DNA from: Celoporthe dispersa
Lineage: Eukaryota > Ascomycota > Sordariomycetes > Diaporthales > Cryphonectriaceae
NCBI GenBank assembly: GCA_016584495.1
Contig: WAID01000003.1
Coordinates: 2,418,001 to 2,482,000, forward strand
Direction of reading: 5' to 3'
DNA length: 64,000 nucleotides
Shown: positions 1 through 10,542 of the stretch, piece after piece
Layout of the letters: the number at the start of each line of letters is the position of its first letter
Position numbering within the stretch: position 1 is the stretch's first letter
Notes under the pieces: generated by a model
Told to the model about the DNA's origin: nothing
The model's input: only the letters and a program-made list of their open reading frames with translations
Database searches by the model: none
Made by a program: the position numbers and the translations under genes

Positions 1-689
1 GTACTGATTCGTAAAATGTCTGGATCATTGCCAGTGAGACAACAGTGCTGCAGCCCTCTCCTCTTTATACCTTGGAGACGTGCTACCAAGATTTGCATTC
101 GTCCGAAAGAGCCTGGAGGCCAGCCCCTCTGCATGTTGGGCGGCGTACGTCGGGCGTGGTACCGATGAGGCGGCCGTGGGAAATGTGCAATTCTCGGCCT
201 AGTACAACAAAGACCTATTGTCCGAGTTCATACGGTCCAGTTCCAACAAGCACAGACAGGCCATCGCTAAGCATATCCGAGAGCTTGAACGCATATGTGA
301 TCGAAATATCTCCCAAAAAAATCTGGGGTTTCCCGGTACAGGGTCTCGCATCTCTCATCGCTAATATTAATCACCACTTGATATCTCACGAATATGCCAA
401 TTCGATTTGCGATCCGAGCTAGGCCTCCGGTTTGTCTGGTTTTCATTTTATTTTTAGACCACTTGGAATAACATCATCTATCTGTGTAAGTACTGCTCCA
501 CTAATATTATGCGATGACCAGTATTCAGTGTCATTGTTCAAGATTCTCCCTCAAGTGGCAGCGTTTGAAAAATTGTAAGGAAAACGAAGATTAAGAAAGA
601 TGGTAGCCTAGTAGTTCACAGTTGGTGACCATAGTAATCCCCATGGACAACCAGACTTTGAGATATTCTGACTATATAACACCACCTGA
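1..689. other. non-genic flank
   Basis: I see no supportable gene here. Open frames are short, lack recognisable motifs and are not joined by plausible splice sites. Confidence 0.5.
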
Positions 690-1249
690 GCGGTCTTGGC
701 TGGCCTGGGTTGCCTTGATAGCATCCGGAACCACCTGCCCCACGACTTCTACACTCACCGCACCGCCAAAATGCTCGAGGTCATGATGGACGAGGCCAAA
801 ACCATGTTGTCGGCGGCTCGGGTCTGCGCACCTTGGGTCTGGCGATCTGCAACGGAGTCGCCGTCTCGTGGGCATACCGCGCCTCACCCGCACAGGGAGA
901 AATCCGCTACCACAAGTTCCTGGGCTACCTCATATGAGGCCCACAAATGGAGCCTGCATGGAAGCAGCTTGAGGAGATGGTAAGCGACGCTATCACTCGT
1001 GGACTGTCTAATGTCCGGGTGCTGATCTCCGTGCTCGACACAGCGACGCTGAGTGACGGCGAATATATGACCTGGACAGCTGCCATGATCGCGAGGGAGA
1101 AGACCTTCACAGAGCACTGTATCAAAAAAGGCACAGGGGCTGGTGAGGCGGAGGGCCGGGAGCATGGTCAGGATAAATCGGTACCAAGCCAACATGCGAG
1201 GGACACCGAGGTCACCAAAGACGGAGGGCTGAAGGTCGAGAACTCTTGA
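690..1249 (+). pseudogene. possible decayed gene relic, unknown family
   Basis: Coding-like peptide pieces follow one another on the plus strand but in different frames. An opening hydrophobic piece (WLAWVALIASG) is followed by a piece containing HRTAKMLEVMMDEAKTML, then a piece reading GLAICNGVAVSWAYRAS, and then a 100-codon open frame starting at 947. No single frame covers all of them and a stop lies just before 947. I do not recognise the family. The composition looks like a once-continuous protein broken by indels, but an unannotated multi-intron gene or chance open frames are equally possible. Confidence 0.22.
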
Positions 1250-2210
1250 TAAGTGGTTCTTGAGAGGAGGTCTGTCCTATTGTTGGTTTTGCCTCCTTGG
1301 ATTCTGCAGGCATGTGCTTGATTGGCTGTTTTTTCACGAAATATAGGTAATTAGCATCTTTGTGGCAGTTGAAGTAAAGCAACTCCTGCGATATCGTGAC
1401 TGCAGTGGGCGATTTAGATCCACATACTTAAGTACGCATCCAGAGGTATTTGGGCACCCTCGCTGTTCATAGGATATATCGCTTTTGACCGTCCTTTATC
1501 CTGCCTGCTCGGTCGCGAATTTGGGTGTCTCTTTTGCGGCAAGGTTCTTGGGTAACCCCCGAAACGCGCCGTATGAAGCTAGCCATATCACAGGTGGGTG
1601 GTTAATTTCCTAGGCGTCTGCACATCTTGCCACCTAATTTGTGATTATCATGTATATTATTTGCAGTGCTCAAGCCTGGAATGATTAGCCTTGTTCAATC
1701 TTAGGCGGCAACGCACCCCGTGTATATAATTCGGACTCATCAATGGTAAGCGGCGCCCGGAACAGGACCGAAATCTTTCGAGGAACGTTATTTAAATCAT
1801 GTGCCCTTTCTTCGTGTTATGGTCAAGGCTGCTCCATCCTTCGTCTACCCCTGTGCCTCTTCACCACTTTTGCTGTCCTCGTCTCTTTGTAATGTGAACG
1901 CAACCACCGGACTATCTAATTAATTAATGCAGTTGAAGCCTGGCCCTACAGTGCAATTCGGCCCGCGGTTCGCCAGCTGAAGAGGGAAGTGGAGGCCAGT
2001 ACCATCGCTTGTAGTGGTACGGCTCGTCAACGAATCCTTCTAGGAAATTTGGCTGTTTAAGCATGACAACAAGCATGCAGCGGTCAAGTCAGCGCTATAG
2101 GCAAGACAGGCAGACGAGCCAGGGGCCCCGGGTGGCTAACAGGCAACCAGGCCCTCATCCCCCTTTTTCTTTTCTTCCCGATGGCGAGAAATCATGGTGT
2201 ATGAAATGTA
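1250..2210. other. non-genic stretch upstream of small secreted protein gene
   Basis: The sequence is moderately AT-rich with many short stops in all frames. I see no gene. The right end forms the promoter of the gene starting at 2330. Confidence 0.5.
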
Positions 2211-2219
2211 TATATAAAG
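2211..2219 (+). promoter_or_regulatory. TATA box of the secreted protein gene
   Basis: A TATATAAAG element lies about 115 bp before the ATG at 2330. That spacing suits a fungal core promoter with a 60-90 nt leader. The role is inferred from sequence and position only. Confidence 0.45.
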
Positions 2220-2329
2220 GTGGTCGAAAGCACAATAGAAAAGAAACAAGGAAGAACTCCCAAGCTCGAAGACTCTCAAGCCCATCGTCGCTCGCTTCAG
2301 ATCTAAACACACAATAACTCCCATCAACT

Positions 2330-2744
2330 ATGCGTTTCACCAGTATCCTCGCTCTCGCCCTGCCAGCGGTGACCGCGGCTCAGGTGAGTTCAAAATGGCT
2401 GCTTAATCATTGGGTGGTAATTATAGAGTCAATCACTAATGATTTATACTAATCGTTAGAGCACTACTACTGCAACACCGTCAAGCACTGCTACGGCCAC
2501 CAGCTCTGCAAGCGCCACCGCCACACCGCTGGACTACGAGACTATCTGTGAATCTCAGGCCTATGGATATGCCGACAAGTGCCCACAGTGTCTGTCGACA
2601 TGCGAATCCGAAACCACCGAGGTAGCCGCCGAGCAGTGCTACTACAGCGTGTTTACCGAGGTGAACTACATCGAGTCTATCTGCGAGGCGCAAGATGGGT
2701 ACAACTGCGAGACGACGGCTGTTGATGATGTCTGTGGCTCGTAA
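2330..2744 (+). CDS. small secreted cysteine-rich protein (effector-like)
   Basis: Two exons (2330-2383 and 2460-2744) encode 112 residues. The intron has a GTGAGT donor, an ACTAAT branch site near 2449 and a TAG acceptor, and joins in phase 0. Residues 1-17 form a clear signal peptide (MRFTSILALALPAVTAA). A Ser/Thr/Ala-rich linker of about 22 residues follows, likely O-glycosylated. The remaining domain carries eight cysteines, including a CPQC pair, and ends CGS. The eight cysteines could form four disulfides. There is no GPI signal or catalytic motif. Small size, secretion and cysteine content match the broad class of fungal small secreted proteins; no specific function can be assigned. 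The gene sits in a relic-rich region, a common setting for such genes. Confidence 0.8.
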
Positions 2745-3310
2745 TGTGTTTTACTTTTGTAGGTCTAGAACACCTTGACCGGGCTAGGAGCGGATGGATA
2801 GGTTGAGACAAGGCTCGGGCTAAAGGGCGAGCATTTCACGCTCTACTGTCGGTCATTTGCAATAATTGATTTTGAAAGATATAAATGGTTAAACACCAAC
2901 TGGCGCCGTCATATATTGGTATCAAGCACGAAGTCCGAGAAACTTACTGAGCTTGCCAAGAGAAACTAGTAATTACCAGCCGTTGTTGTCTCTGGAGCAC
3001 TCAATATTTTTGAGTTACGCTTAGTGAATGTTTCTCATTGCTGCGTAGTTTAACTTAACACGCCCGGTGGCGTAAACAGTACCAGTGCGAAGCGAAATAA
3101 CAATAGTAAGTAGTCAACACGCGCGTAGGTAGGTGAAATCTTGCAGTCAAGGGAGGTCCCACAAGACCAACATCTGATTAATAGCTGATGACTCTTCCTT
3201 CCTAAGGATCCTCGTTCCCTGACTTGCCTGCCCGCTCACAGATATAAGAGAGCCCTCGATCTCGTAGCCTGAAGCTCGAGACGGGTCTTGACCTAGGCTC
3301 CCCAAGATTT
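2745..3310. other. non-genic spacer
   Basis: This holds the 3' flanks of two convergent small secreted-protein genes. I see no other feature. Confidence 0.5.
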
Positions 3311-3757
3311 TCATTTACAGTCTTCACAATCTGGGACTCCTCCTTCGATTCCCGGTCCCATTTCGATCCCAGGGCCAAGCTCCGGGCCAAGCTCCGGGCC
3401 AAGCTCAATCCCCGGGCCCAGCTCGAGCTGTCCACCGGAGGAGGTGTCGCGCGTCCAGACTGCGATATTCGGCGGGATCGTGTTCGAGTCCTTCATGTTG
3501 TCCAAGGCCTGTCTGACCGGGCTGCTCGGCTGCTCGAGAGTCTCCTGCGGAGAACGACGGCGTGATGATGTAGGCCCGTCAGCTCCGATGGGTTCCCACT
3601 GACCCGAGGGGTCAAGCCAGGCGACAGGCACTGGCAACTTGTTTGCTGACTCGGGAATTGGAATAATCCCAGACGGAGTGGGGACGGGGGTGCCGAATGC
3701 TCCATGGATCATAGCGAGGGATGCCAGGAGGCTACCCATAATGGTGCTTTGCTGCAT
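3311..3757 (-). CDS. small secreted protein with ELGPG-type repeat tail
   Basis: A single exon of 148 codons begins at an ATG at 3757. The N-terminus (MQQSTIMGSLLASLAMIHGAFG) is a good signal peptide, cleaved before TPVP. Around residues 65-70 an SSRRRS stretch could be a Kex2-type processing site. Residues from about 110 to 140 form a degenerate repeat of E-L/M-G-P-G/E units, encoded by a 12-bp repeat visible at about 3376-3425. The last residues, CEDCK, contain the only two cysteines. No known domain is visible. Repeat proteins with Kex2 sites are a known class of fungal secreted peptides, so processing into repeated peptides is possible but is inference. Confidence 0.6.
   Translation of the reverse strand: MQQSTIMGSLLASLAMIHGAFGTPVPTPSGIIPIPESANKLPVPVAWLDPSGQWEPIGADGPTSSRRRSPQETLEQPSSPVRQALDNMKDSNTIPPNIAVWTRDTSSGGQLELGPGIELGPELGPELGPGIEMGPGIEGGVPDCEDCK
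3376..3425 (-). repeat. 12-bp tandem repeat coding for GPELGPG-like tail
   Basis: Near-perfect 12-bp units of the form GGGCCAAGCTCC, read on the plus strand, recur about four times inside the small secreted protein. The last units diverge. Confidence 0.7.
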
Positions 3758-4269
3758 GGCGGCGCGAACGAAGGCGTTGACGAAAAGATAGTAATCAGTG
3801 CCAGAGGGTTTACTTGGAGATTCCTTATAGATAAAGAGAGATGACTTAAAGGAGTGTAATCAGTGAACAGCCCAGCCGCTCACGAAGTGTGTTGAGAATT
3901 GGGAAGGGAGCAATCACAATACTGCCAGAGTATTTGCTAAACGATGATAGAGAATGAGAGGAGAATGAGGGTGATCGAGACAAGACAGACACCAACGACC
4001 TGAGATACTTATACAGCTCAGGAACAAGCTCATAGGGGATTTCTTGTGGTTCTAAATGTGTTTGTAAAGAATAGCAGTCTTGATTCGTCACCACTTGACC
4101 GGCGTGGCCATGGTCTCACGAGGTCAACATGTAAGATGGCCGTTTTGAGTCCCTGGTTTCGTCTTGGAATCTTGGGAGCGATCAAAATGCACATACTTAT
4201 ACTGAGTAAAAGTGATTCCACAAGACTCGTCCTCCGTCCTATTTTCCGGGCCCGATCTGACAGGCACAA
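3758..4269. other. non-genic spacer
   Basis: This is the 5' flank of the repeat-tailed secreted protein. Open frames on both strands have no recognisable content. Confidence 0.4.
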
Positions 4270-4806
4270 TGGACACCACGGCCTGAAATGACCACTCACG
4301 CTGCCAGATTGATCCTGTGCTTTGTAATTGATATTTCCAGATTTTGACGCCCACAGTTTCCAGATATCCAGCAGACCGCCTGATGGCCTTCCAGGCTTCT
4401 GTGAGGAAAATATAGTACAGCCAGTTCTGAGAAATCTGGCGATCGTCATTTCCCCGACAGCTTCCATCCGATGGAAAAAGAAAGATCTGCCTTGCTGAAC
4501 ATCTGGGAAGGGCGGATCGCGGTCAGCCTCTTGAAGGAAGATGATGGCCCATCTCATGCCTCTTCCATATCTTCGTCAATGGCTGCCGTCAGCTGTGCAA
4601 GTGCTCGGCGACCTGGCTCATGCTCTTGCTGCGCTAGGACCACGGCTTTGCGCTCCTTGACGAGCTGGAACCCCCCCATGTGAAGACTTCCCACCCGTAA
4701 CAGGCGACAGGCACAGGTATCGAGGATCTTCTCAAGACTGCACTGTCTCCAGAATATGGTGTATAGCAGGACGATATCTTGGTGAACAGAGGGGAGAGTA
4801 ATGAAT
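4270..4806 (-). pseudogene. possible relic of a fungal membrane-protein gene
   Basis: Read on the minus strand from about 4806, an open stretch of some 80 codons contains LPSVHQDIVLLYTIFW, then HMGGFQLV and a Lys/Glu-rich segment. It stops at about 4558, where the reading continues one base out of phase (MRWAIIFLQEADR onward). There is no start codon at the left of the reading and no splice signals are evident. The MGGF motif after a hydrophobic stretch resembles large fungal hypothetical membrane proteins, but this is recollection of a pattern and not a proven match. A frameshifted, 5'- and 3'-truncated relic is my best reading. Confidence 0.25.
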
Positions 4807-6445
4807 CATATTCCGTTGCCGCATCACGCCATCTAACTCAAATATTACACACCCAGTATGCATATGTATTATTCAAAGTAAAGAACGGGCAACTGACCAT
4901 AAAACCCTCACTCGATCACATACTCAGCACCGCACTGCAAATATGCGGATGGACGAAGCAAAATTAATAATAATAATAATAATAAAATAAAAAGGTCCCA
5001 CTTGGCCGGTGGTGGCTTATCCTAAGTGCGTGGAGCGCGTGCGTGTCGGCGCTTACAGAGACGGGAGGAGGGTATGACTGGGCAGAATCGAGACAACCGA
5101 GACTGGGTGCCCAACGGGTCGATAGATCGAAGCAGTGATACCCAATGCTTTTCTCGTGCGCACATGACGGTGGAAAAGAACCAATGCTGCAGCAGCGTCT
5201 GGACCACTCAGATGCTGTAGGTGTTTCTTTTCCCAAGTTCTCCGAGGTAGGATCGGGCCCCAAAAAAAGAAAAAAAAAAGAAGAGGATCTATCCTGACAT
5301 GCAGTGTTCGTTTTCCCCACGCCAGAACAAAAGGAAGTTCTTTTCCGACCGATTCCTCGCCTGGGAGTCGGAAGGTAACATCAAGCCTCGAGGTGGTGAG
5401 GCAACAGGGCGATGAGTGGACGTGAGCTGTGAGGGTAGGGCCTGAAACGGGCGTCTTGCAGCTGTACCCACAGCGGTGGCTTGCGCCTTGCTGCAGCATC
5501 TACCCTATCACCTGCCGCACTGAACCCCCGCTACCGTACATGCCACAGTAGAGACCTGCCAGGGCCTCCTCCCCTAATTTCACAGTCCACAGCCCACTGG
5601 TTCCCCTCTCCCCCCCCCGCATCGGAGGTGCAGCTGCAGCGCTGCAGCACCACTGCAGCACCGAGGTGGAACGAGAGCAAGTCACTGGAGCTGAGGCGAG
5701 CATCCCACCGGCCTGGACTGACACCTACCTGCTTGCATCGGACCTGCTTGCTGCACTGGCAAAGTTAATCCTGTGTGGAAAGTGATGAATTCTTGCCACC
5801 GGCCCCAGTCACATCACATCACCTCACCCTGCTTGCACCCTCGATCTTCTCCCCTTCTTCCTCTTCCAACGCATACATACAAGTTCCAGGCTGCCCCGAG
5901 GCGACAAGACAAGACGGAATCGACTGGCCGACTGACGCACCTGGGCCTTCCGTGTGCCAGGTTCAGTCAGTACTTAGTTAGTTCCAGGGCTCAATTGAAA
6001 AGAAGGTTGGGAAACTGGGGCCTGCCCCGTACACTTTTGTACTTGATCAGCTCGTCTCCACTACGTCAACCTCTCTCCCACTGCACCCTCGCCGCCTTTG
6101 CCCTTCACCGTTCAGGTGTGATCCTCCTCTTCCTCCTCCCTTCCTTCCTCTCTTCCTCGCCAGAACCTCACCACTACGAGACCTCCCGCCCCCTCCCCCG
6201 ACGGGCGTCACATCGACCCCAAGACCAGTTTCTTTTGGGAAAGCCTAAATACGAGGCATAGAGGCAAACAGAGACCAGGTTCTAGCCCTGCGGCTAGAGA
6301 AGCTCTTTAACGGCTGCGGCCCGCAGGCCACTACGCGCCCACTTCATCCCGTCACATCCCTCATCACACCTACCAAAAACCCAGACCCAGCCCAGTCCAG
6401 CCGCTGCCCCCGACACAGCCCAGATGGGCCACACCGACCGAGAAC
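4807..6445. other. long 5' flank of the 902-residue protein gene
   Basis: This holds a short TAA microsatellite, scattered non-conserved open frames and, from about 5800, a C/T-rich leader typical of fungal promoters and 5' UTRs. No gene is supported. Confidence 0.5.
4962..4988. repeat. TAA/ATA trinucleotide microsatellite
   Basis: An uninterrupted run of TAA units is followed by an A-rich tail. Confidence 0.85.
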
Positions 6446-9154
6446 ATGCCACCTAGCAATCGCGATCCCGATGTCGACATCGAAGAGCCGCCCCGTGAGA
6501 AGCGTAGAAGCAGGAAGGACAGAGGAGACAAGGCAGACAAGGACCGCGACCGAGAGTCTCGGCGCCACCACAAGCACCGGACCTCAAACCCCGTCATAAG
6601 CACTGGCTCCTACGTCTCCCAGTCCAGCTCTGTCCGCCGCCACAAGGCCAGGGACTTCTCCGGGTCCAAGAGCCGCCTCGAAGGGTCAGACTCCATGACA
6701 GACCTCGTCCCCGAGCTGAACCGCAGCAGGGAGCGTGTCAACATACCCTACCCGAGCTTCAGCAAGGCACACAGCAGGGAGGCCGTCGGCCTCGAGAGCA
6801 AGGAGGATGTCTCCTCCCTCGCCACATCGGCGGCGGCTGCTGCTGCTGCTGGTGGTGGTGGTGGTGGACGAGGCACCGGCACAGGGCCGCCGACGCCAGA
6901 GGCCACGGACATCGGGGCCGAGGAGATAAAACGATCTAGGTCGGCCGACTTCACCGCGAGGAGGGCGTCGTCACGCAAGAGCAACCGTCCGCCGAGCCCT
7001 CCCGAGACCAATCTCGAGGAGAAGCGGACGAGAGCCGGCTCGCTACGGGAGAGGGAGAGCGACAGGCCGCGCTCACGGACGTCGGCGGGCTCGAGGCCGA
7101 CCTCCAGAACAGATGACAGGTCCAAGATCTCCATGAAATCCAGGACGTCAAGCCAGGCGACATTCGTCAAATCACCTACTGCCAATGCACCGCCCTACAC
7201 CGAGCCCGGAGACGAGGACACGCTCGCCAGCGCACGTGGGTCAAGAACAACCACTCGGACGACTACCTCCAAGAGATCAGTGTCCGGGCAGACGCTGAGG
7301 CCGCCAGAACCTGTCGACATCGTTGATGACTCTCCCGAGTCCGCCCAGGACTCGTCCTCCCTAAAGACGCCCACGATATCAACCCCTCAATTTCCTCCCC
7401 CGCCCGCGTTCCACGACGAGAAGCACGGCCTACCACACCACATCCGTTTCGAACCGCCTCAGCCGGTCCGAACCCCAGCAACAGACTTCAGCACCGCAAC
7501 GTCTGCGGCTGCGGCCCCCCGCCACCGCCTCCCCCGCCTCCCCCCTCTCACCATCCAGGAGGCTCCCAGGGTCGACTATCTCATGCAGAACGGCGGCCTG
7601 CCGAACATCGTGCCCAAGAACTTCCTGGCGGTCCTGCCCAGGCAGAATGGGACGAGGCTCTCGAACCCGCCGCTGCGTGGGGCAGATGTCCTGTTCGCGC
7701 CGTTCTACGGCCTGCTGGACAACTACCAGACGGTGTTGAACAACTCAGGCTCCATCGCCGTCGCCACAGGACATCGCACGGTGGCCAGGAGGTTACTTGA
7801 CCGGCTGGAGAACGTCTTCAATAGAGACCTACCCGAGGAGGGATGCAGCTGCATCATGTGTGAACGGTCACCAGAGCCACATCGGGGGCTGGGGTGGGGA
7901 GAGGTCTTGGAGCGTGTCAGCGGTCGGGTCGAGATACCCCCGTGGCCGCCATTTGACATTGGTATCCTAGGCGTGAAAGCCCGCGCAGACAGGGATGATC
8001 TCCCACCGCGACCTTCATCTCCGGTGAAGATGGATCCCGACATAGCGGAAGAATTCAGAGAGCACTACCTCCAGCAGTCCAAGAAGGTCAAGATGGCCGT
8101 GGACAAGTGGCTGACAAGCTGCGCGGAGGCTCCAGCACCGCCCCCACAAGACGTCGACGATGAGACGTTAACCTTTGCCATCCTCACAAGTCTCGACCAC
8201 GAAGACCGTCCCTTCTTCAACGCTCTCCTCGCGGGGTCGAAGGAGCTCCAGCCAGCCCTCCGCGCCCCCACCCCCCTACGCAAACCCCGACCAGACTTCG
8301 TCATCAAGTCTGGCCTGGCCTTGCAACGCCTGTACCGCCTCTCCCAAGCGCCGCGCGATGCCGAAGTCGTCTGCTACCTGGTGAAGCACCCCCAGATACA
8401 CGATCTGCTCAGCACTATATGCGACATCAACCCGCCTGAGTGGGAGATACTCATCTCTGGCCGCTTCGACGGCTTCCTCTGGTCCGGCGCCGACGACGAC
8501 GAGGCTGCCACGCCCACGGGCGGACCATCGCGTGGCTCGACACCTAACTTCTTCGCCCGGCCGCCCTCACGCGGTGCGGCCATGAGCCCCAACAACATCG
8601 CCCGCCACACTCCTGCGCTCGGCATCGGCTCCCGCAACCCGACCCCCTTCAGCCGCGGCGCGACCCCCGCCTCCTTTGTGAGCGGCGCGTCCTCTGCATA
8701 TCCGGGCCGCCATGCGGTCTCCAACGACGAGGAGTCCGAGATCGCGGTTCTAGCAGAGCTCGAGCGTGAGATCTACCTGGGCATGGAGGCGCTGGAGGAC
8801 GCCTTCGAGGGCCTACACCAGCGCGCAGAGATGGTCCGCACGGCACTGCGGCAGCGCGGTGCGGGTCTCTCGATGAGCCTGCAGCACCGTCGCGGGTATG
8901 GGTTCGGCGAGGCGGGTGGTGTACAGGTCCTGCCGCAGAGCGGCGGGTCTGCCTCCGGCCTAGACCGGCCAGCGTGGGCGGACGAGTCGGAAAGCCTGGC
9001 GAGCGAGAGTGATGACTGGGGCGTGGGTGATGAGTATGAACTGCGTCCGGACGACAGCGCAAGTAATATTAGTAGTTCCAGGCAGAGGAGGCCCCGGAGG
9101 AGGGACGAGAGGAGGGCAACGCCGGCACCGATCCGGGAAGAGGACGAGGGGTGA
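6446..9154 (+). CDS. conserved fungal protein of unknown function, 902 residues
   Basis: One intronless frame of 902 codons. Residues 1-340 are low-complexity and basic/Ser-rich (MPPSNRDPDVDIEEPP start, many RSR and KDR motifs, an Ala/Gly run near 130-145), probably disordered and possibly nuclear. A folded core of about 370-690 follows. It includes LPNIVPKNFLAVLP, a segment around SIAVATGHRTVARRLLDRLENVF, and a CSCIMC cysteine cluster that could bind metal. Residues 690-790 are Thr/Pro/Gly-rich linker. A helical segment, likely a short coiled coil, follows (AVLAELEREIYLGMEALEDAFEGLHQRAEM). The C-terminus is acidic then basic. The core looks like a filamentous-fungus family, but I cannot name a function. 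The only full-length frame and the codon use make the gene itself secure. Confidence 0.85.
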   Translation: MPPSNRDPDVDIEEPPREKRRSRKDRGDKADKDRDRESRRHHKHRTSNPVISTGSYVSQSSSVRRHKARDFSGSKSRLEGSDSMTDLVPELNRSRERVNIPYPSFSKAHSREAVGLESKEDVSSLATSAAAAAAAGGGGGGRGTGTGPPTPEATDIGAEEIKRSRSADFTARRASSRKSNRPPSPPETNLEEKRTRAGSLRERESDRPRSRTSAGSRPTSRTDDRSKISMKSRTSSQATFVKSPTANAPPYTEPGDEDTLASARGSRTTTRTTTSKRSVSGQTLRPPEPVDIVDDSPESAQDSSSLKTPTISTPQFPPPPAFHDEKHGLPHHIRFEPPQPVRTPATDFSTATSAAAAPRHRLPRLPPLTIQEAPRVDYLMQNGGLPNIVPKNFLAVLPRQNGTRLSNPPLRGADVLFAPFYGLLDNYQTVLNNSGSIAVATGHRTVARRLLDRLENVFNRDLPEEGCSCIMCERSPEPHRGLGWGEVLERVSGRVEIPPWPPFDIGILGVKARADRDDLPPRPSSPVKMDPDIAEEFREHYLQQSKKVKMAVDKWLTSCAEAPAPPPQDVDDETLTFAILTSLDHEDRPFFNALLAGSKELQPALRAPTPLRKPRPDFVIKSGLALQRLYRLSQAPRDAEVVCYLVKHPQIHDLLSTICDINPPEWEILISGRFDGFLWSGADDDEAATPTGGPSRGSTPNFFARPPSRGAAMSPNNIARHTPALGIGSRNPTPFSRGATPASFVSGASSAYPGRHAVSNDEESEIAVLAELEREIYLGMEALEDAFEGLHQRAEMVRTALRQRGAGLSMSLQHRRGYGFGEAGGVQVLPQSGGSASGLDRPAWADESESLASESDDWGVGDEYELRPDDSASNISSSRQRRPRRRDERRATPAPIREEDEG

Positions 9155-9880
9155 GAGTATCTATTCGACCCTGGCTATACTTACCTGGGGCATTGGGGAC
9201 TTTCTTTTGGAACGGACAGGGTGAAGGTGTCGTGAGGCAGAATCAAGCAATAAAGATGAGTGGACGATGATGATCCTAGGGGTCTGCAACGGATGATGGA
9301 TGGGGTGCTCGTGCTGCATTGTTGCTGTTGCTTGTTTTCGTGTCTTCTTCTTCTTTCCTATCAGGCGGATACCACTGGTGTATAGTATTTGGTTTTCTGT
9401 CTCATTCTTTTTTTTTTTTTTTCATCCTTTCATCATTTCATCATCATCATGTCGCACGGCGTCTAGTCATCCCATTTTTTTTTTGGGACTGGTTGAAGAT
9501 ACTCCAGGTTATCTACATGGGATAGGCAGGTACTTGAATGCCATGAATGGAGACTTGTGTGTTTGAAAGCTCATACGATGTTCGTGTTCGGATTGTGTAG
9601 ATGATAAGCTCCAGAGGTGAGGCATGTATGGCCATCTATACAGAATAACTGGCCTATATATAGAGAGAATGCCTATCTATCCATCACGCACTGATCCATT
9701 CAATTGCTGCACGAGTATTTCTTGCGGGCACTTCGCAGTTCGACTGCTATGTATTACGCAGCCCACCTGCCGTCCACGCGGATGCTCTCCATCTATAGCT
9801 GAGGCAGGCCATACGACAGCAGCTGCCTCTCGTGCCATTGGTTCCACCGCCTCGACCCGAGGGATCATCTCGGAGGGAGG
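9155..9880. other. 3' flank of the 902-residue protein gene
   Basis: T-rich tracts occur at about 9409-9423 and 9475-9485, and no gene is recognisable. Confidence 0.5.
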
Positions 9881-10542
9881 CTATACACCACAACCTGCTT
9901 GACAGCCTCCTCCCTGCCGCGCAACGATGCTAGGATCTGGGTTAGTACCGCCCAGCAGTGGCCACTTCATGGACCTGGGGCCGCCAATGGCAATGACAGC
10001 GAAGCAGCCCCGATCGGTGGTGGCTTCGTGCAAATCGTCGAGTTGGTGCGTCTTGAGGGAGTTGTCTGGAGCAGGTAGGTGCATGAGGACGAGGGCTCAA
10101 GCGCCTAACAGGAGGTGCACGTCTGCGAGGGGGAAGGGACGAGGACGAGCAAGAGGAGGAGTAGTTGAAGAGTAGGAGAGGGGGGGGGGGAATGTGACGT
10201 TTGGTAGATCGCGCGTCTCGCTGTGCAGGTCGTACCAGTGTGTATCAAGGAATTCCAGCACCGGGATCGGGTTTAACCACTGCGTGATGCCTTGACGAGA
10301 AAGGACTCCAGCACTGGCTCTGGGTGATGTATGGTTCCAGTCTTGGTGGCCATGCCCGGAACACGTGCTCCCGACACAGATTGGTACGGAGCCGACAAGC
10401 TGAGCGACAAGGTCCTGAGCGATCCAAGCACTTACGGCGAGTTGCCGGGTTCCTGCACCCCAGCCCGGGCCAGCGACATATCGCTCGCTTGGCTGCGGGT
10501 GTTGATGCCGTGGGAGACGTCCGAACGCCACAGCACACGGTG
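9881..10542 (-). pseudogene. possible decayed 3' part of the F-box gene
   Basis: F-box proteins of filamentous fungi usually run several hundred residues past the point where the neighbouring open frame stops (10543). Downstream on the same strand, coding-like fragments appear in other frames, for example GITQWLNPIPVLEFLDTHWY near 10200-10280 and a Leu-rich piece near 10030-10084. They are separated by stops. This could be the broken remainder of the gene or unannotated exons. No clear splice sites connect the fragments. Confidence 0.2.

Noticed and set aside
4030..4557. 175-codon minus-strand frame as an intact gene
   Set aside because: It has no conserved domain, and its start continues a broken upstream frame; treated as part of a possible relic instead.
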